Shown: positions 1-7,840 of the stretch, piece after piece
Position numbering within the stretch: the first letter of the stretch is position 1
How the letters are laid out: every line of letters starts with the position of its first letter
Assembly (NCBI RefSeq): GCF_010367455.1
Contig: NZ_WRPR01000050.1
Location: 1-43,689 of the forward strand
Length of the DNA: 43,689 bases
Source: Candidatus Laterigemmans baculatus
GTDB lineage: Bacteria; Planctomycetota; Planctomycetia; Pirellulales; Pirellulaceae
Direction of reading: 5' to 3'
Made by a program: the position numbers and the translations under genes
Notes under the pieces: model-generated
The model's input: only the letters and a program-made list of their open reading frames with translations
Databases searched by the model: none
What the model was told of the DNA's origin: nothing

Positions 1-29
1 GCCACCCCGCCCGCCCGCCTCTTCTCGTA

Positions 30-140
30 AAATCCAACCGCATCAGCCGCCCCGAGCCTAAAATCCATCAGCGGATGAAATATCCGGGCTAGCGCCCGGC
101 GGCTGATGTATAACCCGCGGCTAGCGCCTTGCGGCTCACG
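30..140. repeat. Degenerate palindromic intergenic repeats
   Basis: No gene is seen before position 152. The stretch holds two copies of a short motif built around gctagcgcc followed by cggctgatg or cggctcacg. Related copies lie at about 2387-2410, 25410-25435, 25496-25520 and 27772-27845, so this is a dispersed repeat family of the genome. Confidence 0.6.
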
Positions 141-151
141 TTTCCCAAACC

Positions 152-805
152 CTACGCCTTCTTATGCTGCACGGCTCGGCGGCGGTTGGGGTAGAGCGTG
201 CGGCAGAGTTCGCACACCGTGCCGTCGCAGCCGCGGGCCGTACAGTGCTCGCGGCCGTAGTAGATGATCTGCAAGTGCAGGTCGTTCCACGACTCGACCG
301 GAAACAACCGCTTGAGATCGCGTTCGGTCTCGGCAACGTTCTTGCCGCTCGACAGTCCCCACCGCTGGGCCAAGCGGTGGATATGGGTATCGACGGGAAA
401 GGCGGGATGTCCAAAAGCTTGCGCCATCACGACCGAGGCGGTCTTGTGGCCGACGCCGGGGAGCGACTCGAGGTCTTCAAAATTTTCGGGGACGCGTCCG
501 CCGAACTCGTCGATCAGCCGCCCGGCCAAGCCTTCCAGCGCGACCGCTTTTCGTGGAGCGAGCCCGAGCGGCCGGATGATCTCCAAAATCTTCTCGGCTC
601 CCAGGGCACGCATCTTTTGCGGCGTGTCGGCCAGACGAAACAGCTCGGGCGTGATGCGATTGACCATCTTGTCGGTGCACTGGGCACTGAGCAGCACGGC
701 GACGAGCAGCGTGAACGGATCGCGGTGGTCGAGCGGGATCGGAGGGTCGGGGTAGAGTTCACCGAGCCGCCGGCGGACGTGCTCGGCGCGTTCAGTCTTG
801 CGCAT
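152..805 (-). CDS. nth: Endonuclease III (DNA glycosylase/AP lyase)
   Basis: Base-excision repair enzyme that removes oxidised pyrimidines and nicks the abasic site. The 217-residue protein has the helix-hairpin-helix LPGVGHK (115-121, catalytic Lys121) and the catalytic Asp139 in VDTHIHRL, as in the E. coli family. ATG at 805 was chosen because homology begins at once (MRKTERAEHV); the frame stays open further upstream but that part is the overlapping gene in another frame. It overlaps the 3' end of the upstream membrane-protein gene by 14 bp, so the two are probably co-transcribed. Four C-terminal cysteines (188, 193, 198, 201) stand where the iron-sulfur cluster should be, but the spacing is C-x4-C-x4-C-x2-C instead of the classical C-x6-C-x2-C-x5-C. 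The function call is secure; the state of the cluster is not. Confidence 0.95.
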   Translation of the reverse strand: MRKTERAEHVRRRLGELYPDPPIPLDHRDPFTLLVAVLLSAQCTDKMVNRITPELFRLADTPQKMRALGAEKILEIIRPLGLAPRKAVALEGLAGRLIDEFGGRVPENFEDLESLPGVGHKTASVVMAQAFGHPAFPVDTHIHRLAQRWGLSSGKNVAETERDLKRLFPVESWNDLHLQIIYYGREHCTARGCDGTVCELCRTLYPNRRRAVQHKKA

Positions 806-2204
806 GGGGGGAGTGCAGAAGGGGAACTTCGGAGGAGGGCGTTTCCGACAAGTCGCGGATGTGCTCGAGAACGCGGAGATGGATCCGGTCGTCGATGCTG
901 TCGGTCCAGATCGTCCAGTAGGATAAGGGATGGATCCGCAATTGATACCAGGTGCGGCCCTCCAGCCGCGTCCGGCCATCGGGCAGCGCGATCAAGCGGA
1001 ACTCTCCTCGCAAACTCCGAAACGACCCGTCCAAATGCGGCGGGTGAATGTGACGGTAGGGGGTCAGCTCGAACATCGGCTCTGGCTGCTCGGTGACGTC
1101 GAACGCCAGTCGGTGGGGCGGATCCCAGACGGTGATCGGTTCGACGAACGTCCCTGTGGTGAATTCGCAGTAGCGGATCGCTCCCACTCCCGTCCCTTCG
1201 ATCCGTGACCGCTGCGGCGAAGCGATCCCCATCCGAAAGAACCATTCGGGCGGGCTCTCGATCTCGGAGAAAGCGATCACGTGCCCCCAGACGCGCTCCG
1301 GCGGAGCATCGATCACGATCGGAGTCATGATCTCGATCGTCGGCTGCGGCTCAAGTCGGCTTTCGACCACCGCGATCACCGGCAGCAGGATCATGCAGCC
1401 CAGCATCCCCGGGCGCTCGCTCTGCTCCGGACGTCCCAAGCTCGTCGCAATGCTGTAGCCGATGACGGCGCCAAAGATCGTCAGCGGCGCCATGATCGGG
1501 ATCGCCATCACGATGCAGATCGCACCCTCGAGTCCAAACAGCAAAAATCCCAGCGAGGCCACAGTGATTGTCGCGAGCGAGTGCAGCACTGTGATCCCGA
1601 GGCCGCGCGGCGAGCCGGCGTTGAGCAGGTAGGCGCTGACTGCTCCGGCGATGATTGGGGAACCAAAGAATAGCACCGCTCCATAACTCGACAGCACGAA
1701 GACGCTGAGCAGCACGATCGCCACCATGAACCCCACTCCGGCGGTCAAGCCCAGCAAGGCGGCATAGACCGGCTGTAGCGGCGACACGTAATCCGGAGGG
1801 AGCTCCGAGGCAGTAGCCGGGGGACTCCAGGCTCGCTGAATCTCAGCCGCCTGCTGCTCCTCTTTCTGCTGCTCCTCGGGCGTTCGCGGGACGACCAGCC
1901 GCGTCGGGGCCGCGGCCAACGCCCACATCCCGACCAAGTTCACGAACGGCACCAACACGACCAGTCCCCACCAGGGCGAGATGCCGATGTCGCTGGCCCG
2001 CCGCACGCTCATCGAGACCGCGATCCACAGAAACGGCAGCGTCCACAGGACCCAGCCCATCCCGAACCACGCCGGTGCGTCGGCCGTGAAGTGGGCGCGA
2101 CTCGAGAGCAGCGGATTGACGAAATCGAGCGGCGTGTAGCTCTTCCCGGTGAAGCTGCCGATCACCGCCGCTTCGACCGCGTACTTGAGTACCGCCAGCC
2201 CCAC
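792..2204 (-). CDS. Membrane protein, DUF805-like N-terminus with START/SRPBCC-like C-terminus
   Basis: The protein has about 470 residues. The N-terminal 120 residues have hydrophobic helices and the pattern RRASDIGISPWWGLVVLVPFVN, typical of DUF805-like small membrane domains. A Gln/Glu-rich cytoplasmic stretch and several further membrane segments follow. Residues ~290-445 look like a SRPBCC/START-like lipid- or ligand-binding fold (IDAPPERVWGHVIAF near its start; a long C-terminal helix with RIHLRVLEHI). The function is unknown. The start is doubtful: the only conventional codon is GTG at 2204, yet the frame remains open to 2373 and encodes a plausible DUF805 beginning (LLSFRATVGRREYAAVGVG) just upstream. 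No ATG, GTG or TTG serves that part. A CTG at 2255 has a purine-rich GAGAGAGG about 9 nt before it. Its stop overlaps nth. Confidence 0.7.
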   Translation of the reverse strand: MGLAVLKYAVEAAVIGSFTGKSYTPLDFVNPLLSSRAHFTADAPAWFGMGWVLWTLPFLWIAVSMSVRRASDIGISPWWGLVVLVPFVNLVGMWALAAAPTRLVVPRTPEEQQKEEQQAAEIQRAWSPPATASELPPDYVSPLQPVYAALLGLTAGVGFMVAIVLLSVFVLSSYGAVLFFGSPIIAGAVSAYLLNAGSPRGLGITVLHSLATITVASLGFLLFGLEGAICIVMAIPIMAPLTIFGAVIGYSIATSLGRPEQSERPGMLGCMILLPVIAVVESRLEPQPTIEIMTPIVIDAPPERVWGHVIAFSEIESPPEWFFRMGIASPQRSRIEGTGVGAIRYCEFTTGTFVEPITVWDPPHRLAFDVTEQPEPMFELTPYRHIHPPHLDGSFRSLRGEFRLIALPDGRTRLEGRTWYQLRIHPLSYWTIWTDSIDDRIHLRVLEHIRDLSETPSSEVPLLHSPHAQD

Positions 2205-2533
2205 GCCGACCGCCGCATACTCGCGGCGGCCAACGGTGGCGCGAAAACTCAGCAGCGAAGTGAGCCTCTCTCGGAGCGTCCGACGTTGCGAAGAATCGAT
2301 TGGAGCACCTCCGGAGGAACGGGGTAGGCTGGTTTTGTGAGGCGATCGATAAAATCCGCCGCAGGCGCAATTTTAAGTGTCCGTTGAGCCGTAGGCGCTA
2401 GCCTCGGGCCCAATTCGGTCCGCGGCGTGGGAAACTGTTGCGCCGCAGCCGCGTTTCATCACAAGCTCGATCCGTGGGCGGACGAAATCGGACGCGGCGG
2501 TTATAGTGGCCCGGGACACACGCGAGGTGATGC
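2205..2533. other. Divergent intergenic region
   Basis: The first ~50 bases probably still code for the N-terminus of the leftward membrane protein (non-AUG start). The rest should carry the divergent promoters of that gene and of the rightward ABC operon. I see no convincing -35/-10 pair. A copy of the gctagcgcc repeat motif lies near 2387-2410. Confidence 0.5.
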
Positions 2534-3535
2534 TTGAGCGACGCAGCAGTAATTGAGCTGAACGACGTCTACAAACGCTATGGGCAACGGCTGGCCCTGG
2601 GGGGTGTTTCGCTGCGAATTGAGCCGGGCGTAACCGGGCTGCTCGGTCCCAATGGTTCGGGAAAAAGCACCCTGATCAAATCGCTGATGGGGCTGGTGGC
2701 TACCGAGTCGGGTGACGGACACGTGCTCGGGCACCCTTGGCCTCGGTCGGCGCGAGCGATTCGCGACCTGGTGGGTTATCTGCCGGAGGACGATTGCTAT
2801 GTGGCGGGGCTGCAGGGAGTCGAATCGGTGCAGCTCGGCGGTCGGCTCTCGGGGTTGCCGCGTCTCGAAGCGCTCCGCCGGGCTCACGAGGTGATGGACT
2901 TTTGCGACATCGGCCAGGAGCGGTACCGGCAGGTCGAGACGTATTCGACCGGGATGCGGCAGAAGCTGAAGTTCGCTCAGGCCCTGGTGCACGATCCTCC
3001 CTTGATCATTTTGGACGAGCCGACGACGGGGCTCGATCCCGGGCAGCGGGAGGCGTTGCTCAACCGGATCGGCGTGCTCGCGAAAAAGTTCGGCAAGACG
3101 ATTCTGCTCTCGACCCACATCCTCCCCGACGTCCGGCAAGTCTGCGATGCGGTGGTGATCTTGGTCGCTGGCCGAGTCCGGCTCTCGGCGAGCCTCGAAT
3201 CGATGAGTCGGCCGGCGACGCCGGAGTTGAATCTCTGGGTGGAGGAAGGGGTCGAGCGGCTCGAAGCCCGGGTCCAAGCCGAGGGGATCGCGACCACGCG
3301 GCGTCCCCCCTACGAGCTGCGGATCGTTGGGCTCGAGCCGGAAGACGCTCCCCGCGTCTGGGGCTGGGCGAACGAAGTCGGGGCGGCGATCCGCAAGCTC
3401 GAACCGGCCCGGGCGTCGCTCGAACAGACCTTCGTCGACGCCGTCCGCGAGGCCGCCGCTTCCGGTGAACTGGAACCGCGCGCCCTGGAATCGAGCAAGC
3501 TCGCGGCAGCGGAGGTTTCCCATGCCGATCATTGA
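2534..3535 (+). CDS. ABC-2 type transporter ATP-binding protein
   Basis: ATPase subunit of a membrane exporter. The 333-residue protein has Walker A GPNGSGKST (~38-46), a variant signature YSTGMRQKL in place of LSGGQ, Walker B LIILDEPTTGLD and a switch histidine in LLSTHILPDV. The start is TTG at 2534, preceded by GAGGTGA with ~5 nt spacing; the nearby ATG at 2530 is out of frame. Residues after ~215 form the degenerate C-terminal domain common to these exporters. It overlaps the following permease gene by 14 bp and heads a four-gene operon (2534-6295). The substrate cannot be read from the sequence. Confidence 0.92.
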   Translation: MSDAAVIELNDVYKRYGQRLALGGVSLRIEPGVTGLLGPNGSGKSTLIKSLMGLVATESGDGHVLGHPWPRSARAIRDLVGYLPEDDCYVAGLQGVESVQLGGRLSGLPRLEALRRAHEVMDFCDIGQERYRQVETYSTGMRQKLKFAQALVHDPPLIILDEPTTGLDPGQREALLNRIGVLAKKFGKTILLSTHILPDVRQVCDAVVILVAGRVRLSASLESMSRPATPELNLWVEEGVERLEARVQAEGIATTRRPPYELRIVGLEPEDAPRVWGWANEVGAAIRKLEPARASLEQTFVDAVREAAASGELEPRALESSKLAAAEVSHADH

Positions 3536-4475
3536 CCTCGGGTACCGTCGCTGGGCGGGCGCTCGCTCGGTTCGACCACTCCGTTGGCTGGCGATCAGCT
3601 CGACCAGTCTCCACCTGGTTTGGCGGGCCCCCTGGCTGCGGCGGCTACTGATGCTCGCGTGGCTGCCTTCGATTCCGGTGGGGCTGAGCTTTTTCGCCTA
3701 CGAGCAATCGCTGCAGAATTTCGAGTGGCGTCAGCTGCTCGCCGGGGTGTTTACCAACATGTTCAACCGCCCCGACATCTCGGCTCGGATCATGGCCGAT
3801 CCGCTCGAAGCCCGCCATGACATTTGGGCGATGCTGTTGCTGGCGTTCTTCCGCTACCCCCAGTCGTTGAACATGGTGGTTCTGTTCGGCATGGTCGCGC
3901 CGCGGATCATCAGTTACGACCTGCGGAGCCGTGCGTATCTGTTGTATTTCTCGCGGCCGCTGTCGGTAACCGAGTACATGCTCGGCAAAGCGATGGTCCT
4001 GATCGTGCTGTTGGCGATGACCTGCACGGTGCCGGCGCTCGGAGTGTACGCGATCGGGCTCGCCCTGAGCCCCGACACCTCGACGATCCTCCAGACCTGG
4101 GACATGCCGCTGCGGATCGTCGCTGCCTCGGCGACGCTGGCGATTCCGACCGCGGCGCTGGCGATCCTGTACAGCGCGTTCACGACCGAGAGTCGCTATG
4201 CCGCGTTCGCCTGGTTCACGACCTGGGCGCTCGGCTGGGTGGCCTATGGGACGTTGACCAGCAGCGAACTGGCGGCGGCCGGGCCGGCGATCTTGATCGA
4301 CGACCGCGTTCGCTTGGTCTCTCCCTACCACGTCCTCGGCGAGATCCAGGCGGCCGTTTTTGGGGCGCTCCCGACGGGCAGTGATCCGCTCTCGGCGATC
4401 CTCCTGGTGTCGGTCGTGACGATCGCCGCGGTGATCGTTTCCCACTACCGGATCGCCAGCCAATTGCGTGTTTGA
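3522..4475 (+). CDS. ABC-2 type transporter permease
   Basis: Membrane subunit partner of the ATPase just upstream. The 317-residue protein starts at ATG 3522, with GGAGG six bases before it, inside the end of the preceding gene. Hydrophobic stretches fit about six membrane helices (near LMLAWLPSIPVGLSFF, MLLLAFF, LNMVVLFGMVAPRIIS, MVLIVLLAMTCTVPALGVY, AASATLAIPTAALAILY and a C-terminal AILLVSVVTIAAVIV). The motif RSRAYLLYFSRPLSVTEYMLGKA matches the loop before the third helix in ABC-2 permeases of the YhaP/NatB type. It is followed after 24 bp by the second ATPase. Confidence 0.85.
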   Translation: MPIIDLGYRRWAGARSVRPLRWLAISSTSLHLVWRAPWLRRLLMLAWLPSIPVGLSFFAYEQSLQNFEWRQLLAGVFTNMFNRPDISARIMADPLEARHDIWAMLLLAFFRYPQSLNMVVLFGMVAPRIISYDLRSRAYLLYFSRPLSVTEYMLGKAMVLIVLLAMTCTVPALGVYAIGLALSPDTSTILQTWDMPLRIVAASATLAIPTAALAILYSAFTTESRYAAFAWFTTWALGWVAYGTLTSSELAAAGPAILIDDRVRLVSPYHVLGEIQAAVFGALPTGSDPLSAILLVSVVTIAAVIVSHYRIASQLRV

Positions 4476-4499
4476 GGCCACTGAGAGTTTGAGGCATTG

Positions 4500-5513
4500 A
4501 TGGAAGCAACTCCCCACGCCCCTCCGGCAACCGCTCCTGAGCCGGCGGTGGTTCCCCCGGCCGACGTGCCTCCGCCGGTGATCGAGCTCGAGCGGATCAC
4601 GCGTCTCTACGGGACGGTGATCGGGGTCAACGACATGACGCTCTCGCTCCCCTCGGGGGCGTACGGGTTGGTCGGTCCCAACGGGGCTGGCAAGACGACG
4701 CTGATCGGGCTGATCACCGGCCTGCTGCGGCCGAGCCGTGGGCAGGTGCGGATTTTTGGAGTCGATCCCTGCCGCCATCGGCATGTGCTTGGGCGGATCG
4801 GTTTATGTCCGGCGAGCGAGCTGCTCTTGCCCCGGACGTCGGCACGAGGCTGGGTGGTCGAAATGATGATGCTGCAGGGTTACTCGCCTCGTGCCGCGGC
4901 CGAGCGAGCCGAATCGGCGCTGGTTCGCACGGGGCTCAAGGAGGTCATGCACCGGCCGATCGAAACGTTCTCGCTGGGGATGCGGCAGCGGGTGAAGCTG
5001 GCTCAGGCGATCGCCCACGAGCCTGATCTGCTGATCCTCGACGAACCCTTCAACGGGCTCGATCCGATCGGTCGGTTTGAGATGACCGAGCTGCTGCAGG
5101 ATTGGATCGGTCAGGGCAAGACGCTGATCCTGGCCAGCCACGTGTTGCCCGAAGTCGAAGCGGTGACCGATGCCTTCTTGCTGATCTACGGCGGCCGGTT
5201 GTTGGCCAGCGGAACGGCGGACGAGCTGCGGGAGTTGGTCGCCGAACTTCCTCAGCAGGTGACGCTCTACGGCCGCGACGTCGATCGTTTGGCCGGTCGC
5301 TTAGCCGATCAGCCGTGGGTCGACAGCGTACGATTGTCTCCGGATCGGCTGACCCTGCGGATCGAAGCCCGGCGGGCGGGCGAGTTGTATCGCAACGTCA
5401 CTCACTGGATCGGCAGCGATCGACTGCATGTCGAGCGGATGAGCGGGGCGGAAGGGGAATTGTCGGCGCTGTTCAGCGTGTTGACCCGTCGCCACCGAGG
5501 GTACGCCGGATGA
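4500..5513 (+). CDS. ABC-2 type transporter ATP-binding protein
   Basis: Second ATPase of the operon, 337 residues. A Pro/Ala-rich N-terminal extension of about 25 residues precedes the nucleotide-binding domain. Walker A is GPNGAGKTT, the signature is FSLGMRQRV and Walker B is LLILDEPFNGLD with the switch histidine in ILASHVLPEV. ATG at 4500 follows GAGG by 5 nt and was preferred over the TTG directly before it. The stop overlaps the next start as ATGA, which indicates translational coupling with the second permease. It is not a close copy of the first ATPase, so the operon probably encodes two exporters or one heteromeric complex. Confidence 0.92.
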   Translation: MEATPHAPPATAPEPAVVPPADVPPPVIELERITRLYGTVIGVNDMTLSLPSGAYGLVGPNGAGKTTLIGLITGLLRPSRGQVRIFGVDPCRHRHVLGRIGLCPASELLLPRTSARGWVVEMMMLQGYSPRAAAERAESALVRTGLKEVMHRPIETFSLGMRQRVKLAQAIAHEPDLLILDEPFNGLDPIGRFEMTELLQDWIGQGKTLILASHVLPEVEAVTDAFLLIYGGRLLASGTADELRELVAELPQQVTLYGRDVDRLAGRLADQPWVDSVRLSPDRLTLRIEARRAGELYRNVTHWIGSDRLHVERMSGAEGELSALFSVLTRRHRGYAG

Positions 5514-6295
5514 ATCCTTGGGGCCCGCTTGGGGTGCTGCGGTTTGAGCTGCGACGCTCGCTTTCGGCGGGCCGGCTGGCGTTGTGGCTGTTGGTCGCGC
5601 TGTTCCCAATGGCGCTGATCCTGCTGACGCAGCTGCGAGCGGCGCAGACGATGAGCCCTGGGTACTCCCAGGAAGCGATGATCGCGCTGCTGTTTCTGTT
5701 GATCGTGCGAGTCGCCAGCGTGCTCGGCTTGCTGCTCTGGGCAACGCCGGCTGTCCAGAGCGAGATCGAAGCCCGCACCTGGCTGTACGTGGCGACGCGT
5801 CCGCAAGGCCCGGGCAGCTTGGTGCTCGGCAAGTACGCCGTCGCCATCCTCTGGTCGTTCACCTCGGCGGTCGCGGCGACCACGCTCGCCGTGCCCGTCG
5901 CCGAGCTCGAACATGGGCTCCGGACCTGGGGCGTGCTGACCGCGCTGGCATTCTTAGCCGTGCTCGCCTATGGAGCCCTGTTCACGTTCATCGGCACCTT
6001 GATCCAACGGCGGGCGATGGTCGTGGCGATTCTCTACATCGTGCTGGTCGAGGGCGCGTTGTCGCTGATCCCGGCGACCATCAATCGCTTCACCGTCGGT
6101 TTTCGGCTCCTCTCGCTGCTCGTGCAGTGGATGGAACTCGACTTGAGCGAGCGGAGCGAACAGTACCAGATGCTGTTCACCGATGCCCATCCGCTGACCC
6201 ACCTGCTGATCCTGCTGCTCTACAGCGGCGGGCTGCTCACCGCGGCGATGTTCCGCGCCCGGCGAGGCGGTTACCAGATCGAGCCGGAAGATTGA
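5510..6295 (+). CDS. ABC-2 type transporter permease
   Basis: Membrane partner of the second ATPase. ATG at 5510 overlaps the upstream stop by 4 nt. The 261-residue protein has an N-terminal helix (LALWLLVALFPMALILL), then segments at MIALLFLLIVRVASVLGLLLW, YAVAILWSFTSAVAATTLAV, GVLTALAFLAVLAYGALFTF, MVVAILYIVLVEGALSLI and a C-terminal LTHLLILLLYSGGLLTAAMF. The loop SEIEARTWLYVATRP-QGPGSLVLGKY is the same functional loop as in the first permease. It is the last gene of the operon and is followed by hairpin repeats. Confidence 0.85.
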   Translation: MNPWGPLGVLRFELRRSLSAGRLALWLLVALFPMALILLTQLRAAQTMSPGYSQEAMIALLFLLIVRVASVLGLLLWATPAVQSEIEARTWLYVATRPQGPGSLVLGKYAVAILWSFTSAVAATTLAVPVAELEHGLRTWGVLTALAFLAVLAYGALFTFIGTLIQRRAMVVAILYIVLVEGALSLIPATINRFTVGFRLLSLLVQWMELDLSERSEQYQMLFTDAHPLTHLLILLLYSGGLLTAAMFRARRGGYQIEPED

Positions 6296-6300
6296 GGCAT

Positions 6301-6446
6301 AGTCGCCTTTCGCTCCGCGAAAGTTGTGAGCAGACGCTACTTTCGCGGAGCGAAAGGCGACTAGGGTGAGCAGACGCTACTTTCGCGGAGCGAAAGGCGA
6401 CTAGGGTGAGCAGACGCTACTTTCGCGGAGCGAAAGGCGACTAGGG
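6301..6446. repeat. Hairpin repeat with 40-bp triplication; probable bidirectional terminator
   Basis: A 24-nt arm at 6301-6324 (agtcgcctttcgctccgcga then aagt) is perfectly complementary to 6339-6362. The right arm lies in a 40-bp unit repeated three times in tandem (starting about 6327, 6367 and 6407). The element sits exactly between two convergent genes, so it could end transcription from both sides. A second, untriplicated copy of the same hairpin is at 17653-17745. Confidence 0.9.
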
Positions 6447-6449
6447 TGA

Positions 6450-7364
6450 CTAGGGCCAGCAGGCGTCGAGGACCTTGCGGATCTCGGCGGCTGAGGCTCG
6501 GAAGCTCTCGCCTTCGGCCGCCGAGAGAGCCGGATTGAGCGTTCGCAGCACGCCGCCGGCGCCGACGATCGCCGGCACGCTGAGGCATAGATCGTGGACT
6601 CCCTGAAAGCCCTCGATCAAGGTGCTGACCGGCAGCGTCCGGCGGCTGTCGCGAATCACCGACTCGATGATCACCGCCGTCGCCATGGCGATCGCGAAGT
6701 TCGTGAAACCTTTGCGGTGATAAACCTCCAGCCCCGCCGCCCGGGTCCGGGCAAACAAGCTCTCGATCTCCGGATCGGCGTCGAGCGTCCGCCCGCCGGT
6801 GGCGGCGATGCTGAGCGCCGGAAACTGGGTGTCGCCATGCTCGCCGAGAATGTACGCGCGGATATCGTCCGGATGGATCTGCAGATGATCCGACAGGTAG
6901 GAGCGGAACCGCGCGCTGTCGATCAGCGTGCCGGTGCCGATCACTCGCGAGGCGGGAAATCCGCTCAGCTTCCACGTCACATAGGTCATCACGTCGACCG
7001 GGTTGGTGACGACGATGATCACCGCCCCGGGGCTCGCCGCAGCCAACGACGGAATCGTCTCGCGGAACAATTCCACGTTCCCCTCGGCTAGTTCGAGCCG
7101 GCTCTTGAAATCCTGCTTCGTCGGCACACTGTGGGTCAGCACCAGCACGTCGCTGTGCCGCGTCGCCTCGACTCCGCCCGCATGGATATGGATCGAGCGT
7201 CCCACCAGCGCTGCAGCATGGCGGAGGTCAGCCGCTTCCCCTTCCGCCTTTTCCGGTGTGCGATTGACCAGCACGATCGTATCGACCAGCTCGCGAATTA
7301 CGGCAGCAAACGCCGTGGTCGCACCGACGTGCCCAGCTCCGATGATCGACAGCTTGGTAGCCAC
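6450..7364 (-). CDS. L-lactate/malate dehydrogenase family oxidoreductase
   Basis: NAD(P)-dependent 2-hydroxyacid dehydrogenase of the LDH/MDH superfamily, 304 residues. It has the Rossmann loop GAGHVGATTAF (9-19), Arg89, Asn121 in VTNPVDV, Asp149 and Arg152 in IDSARFR, and the proton-relay His176 in GEHGDT, so catalysis should be intact. The acidic residue at the end of strand beta-2, which holds the adenosine ribose in NAD enzymes, is replaced by Asn-Arg-Thr (34-36). That motif is known from NADP-binding enzymes such as shikimate dehydrogenase. The substrate loop (VPTKQDFKSR) does not match the standard Gln (lactate) or Arg (malate) pattern cleanly, so the substrate is left open. Start ATG 7364. 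It stands alone between repeats. Confidence 0.85.
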   Translation of the reverse strand: MATKLSIIGAGHVGATTAFAAVIRELVDTIVLVNRTPEKAEGEAADLRHAAALVGRSIHIHAGGVEATRHSDVLVLTHSVPTKQDFKSRLELAEGNVELFRETIPSLAAASPGAVIIVVTNPVDVMTYVTWKLSGFPASRVIGTGTLIDSARFRSYLSDHLQIHPDDIRAYILGEHGDTQFPALSIAATGGRTLDADPEIESLFARTRAAGLEVYHRKGFTNFAIAMATAVIIESVIRDSRRTLPVSTLIEGFQGVHDLCLSVPAIVGAGGVLRTLNPALSAAEGESFRASAAEIRKVLDACWP

Positions 7365-7410
7365 AACGGTCCCTTCAGAAGTGGAGGAATAGGATTTGCC
7401 GCGGATCTTC

Positions 7411-7450
7411 GGGAGCCGGGAGCCGGGAGCCGGGAGCCGGGAGCCGGGAG
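7411..7450. repeat. Heptanucleotide tandem repeat (gagccgg)n
   Basis: About five head-to-tail copies of gagccgg, just upstream of the dehydrogenase start on its strand. With the next array it forms a region of simple heptamers in the leader region of two divergent genes. A length-variable spacer is plausible. Confidence 0.85.
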
Positions 7451-7493
7451 ATCAGAATTTGAAATCTCAGATTTGAAACCTCAGTTTCTTCCT

Positions 7494-7613
7494 GCACCTG
7501 ACACCGGACACCTGACACCTGACACCGGACACCTGACACCTGACACCTGACACCGGACACCGGACACCGGACACCGGACACCGGACACCGGACACCGGAC
7601 ACCGGACACCGGA
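7494..7613. repeat. Heptanucleotide tandem repeat (acaccgg/acacctg)n
   Basis: About 17 consecutive heptamers alternate between acacctg and acaccgg, then become pure acaccgg. Because 7 is not a multiple of 3, every frame stays open and reads as a PVSGVRC-like repeat; this is an artefact and no protein is called. Together with 7411-7450 it fills most of the 476-bp gap between the dehydrogenase and the TlpA-like gene. Confidence 0.9.
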
Positions 7614-7840
7614 TTCCGGTCTCCGCCTCCGGAGACGCGAATTTGGCAAAAGGCGAGCCGCTTGATTTCCCTCTGGTGGATTCTCGGCTCCCTCCGCGAG
7701 ACAATAACGGATTCCGGTGTGGACGCGGAGTTTGCGAGCGGAGCTTTGTCGGCTGAGCTCTGGTGACTCGATCCGCGGCTGTGGTGATGCTGGAGTTCCC
7801 ACCTTTTCGGCCGTTCCTTCCAAACGAAACTGAGCAGACG

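Noticed and set aside
3060-4784. Long antisense frames opposite the ABC operon
   Set aside because: They are by-products of high third-position GC in the real genes; the sense frames have full ABC motifs.
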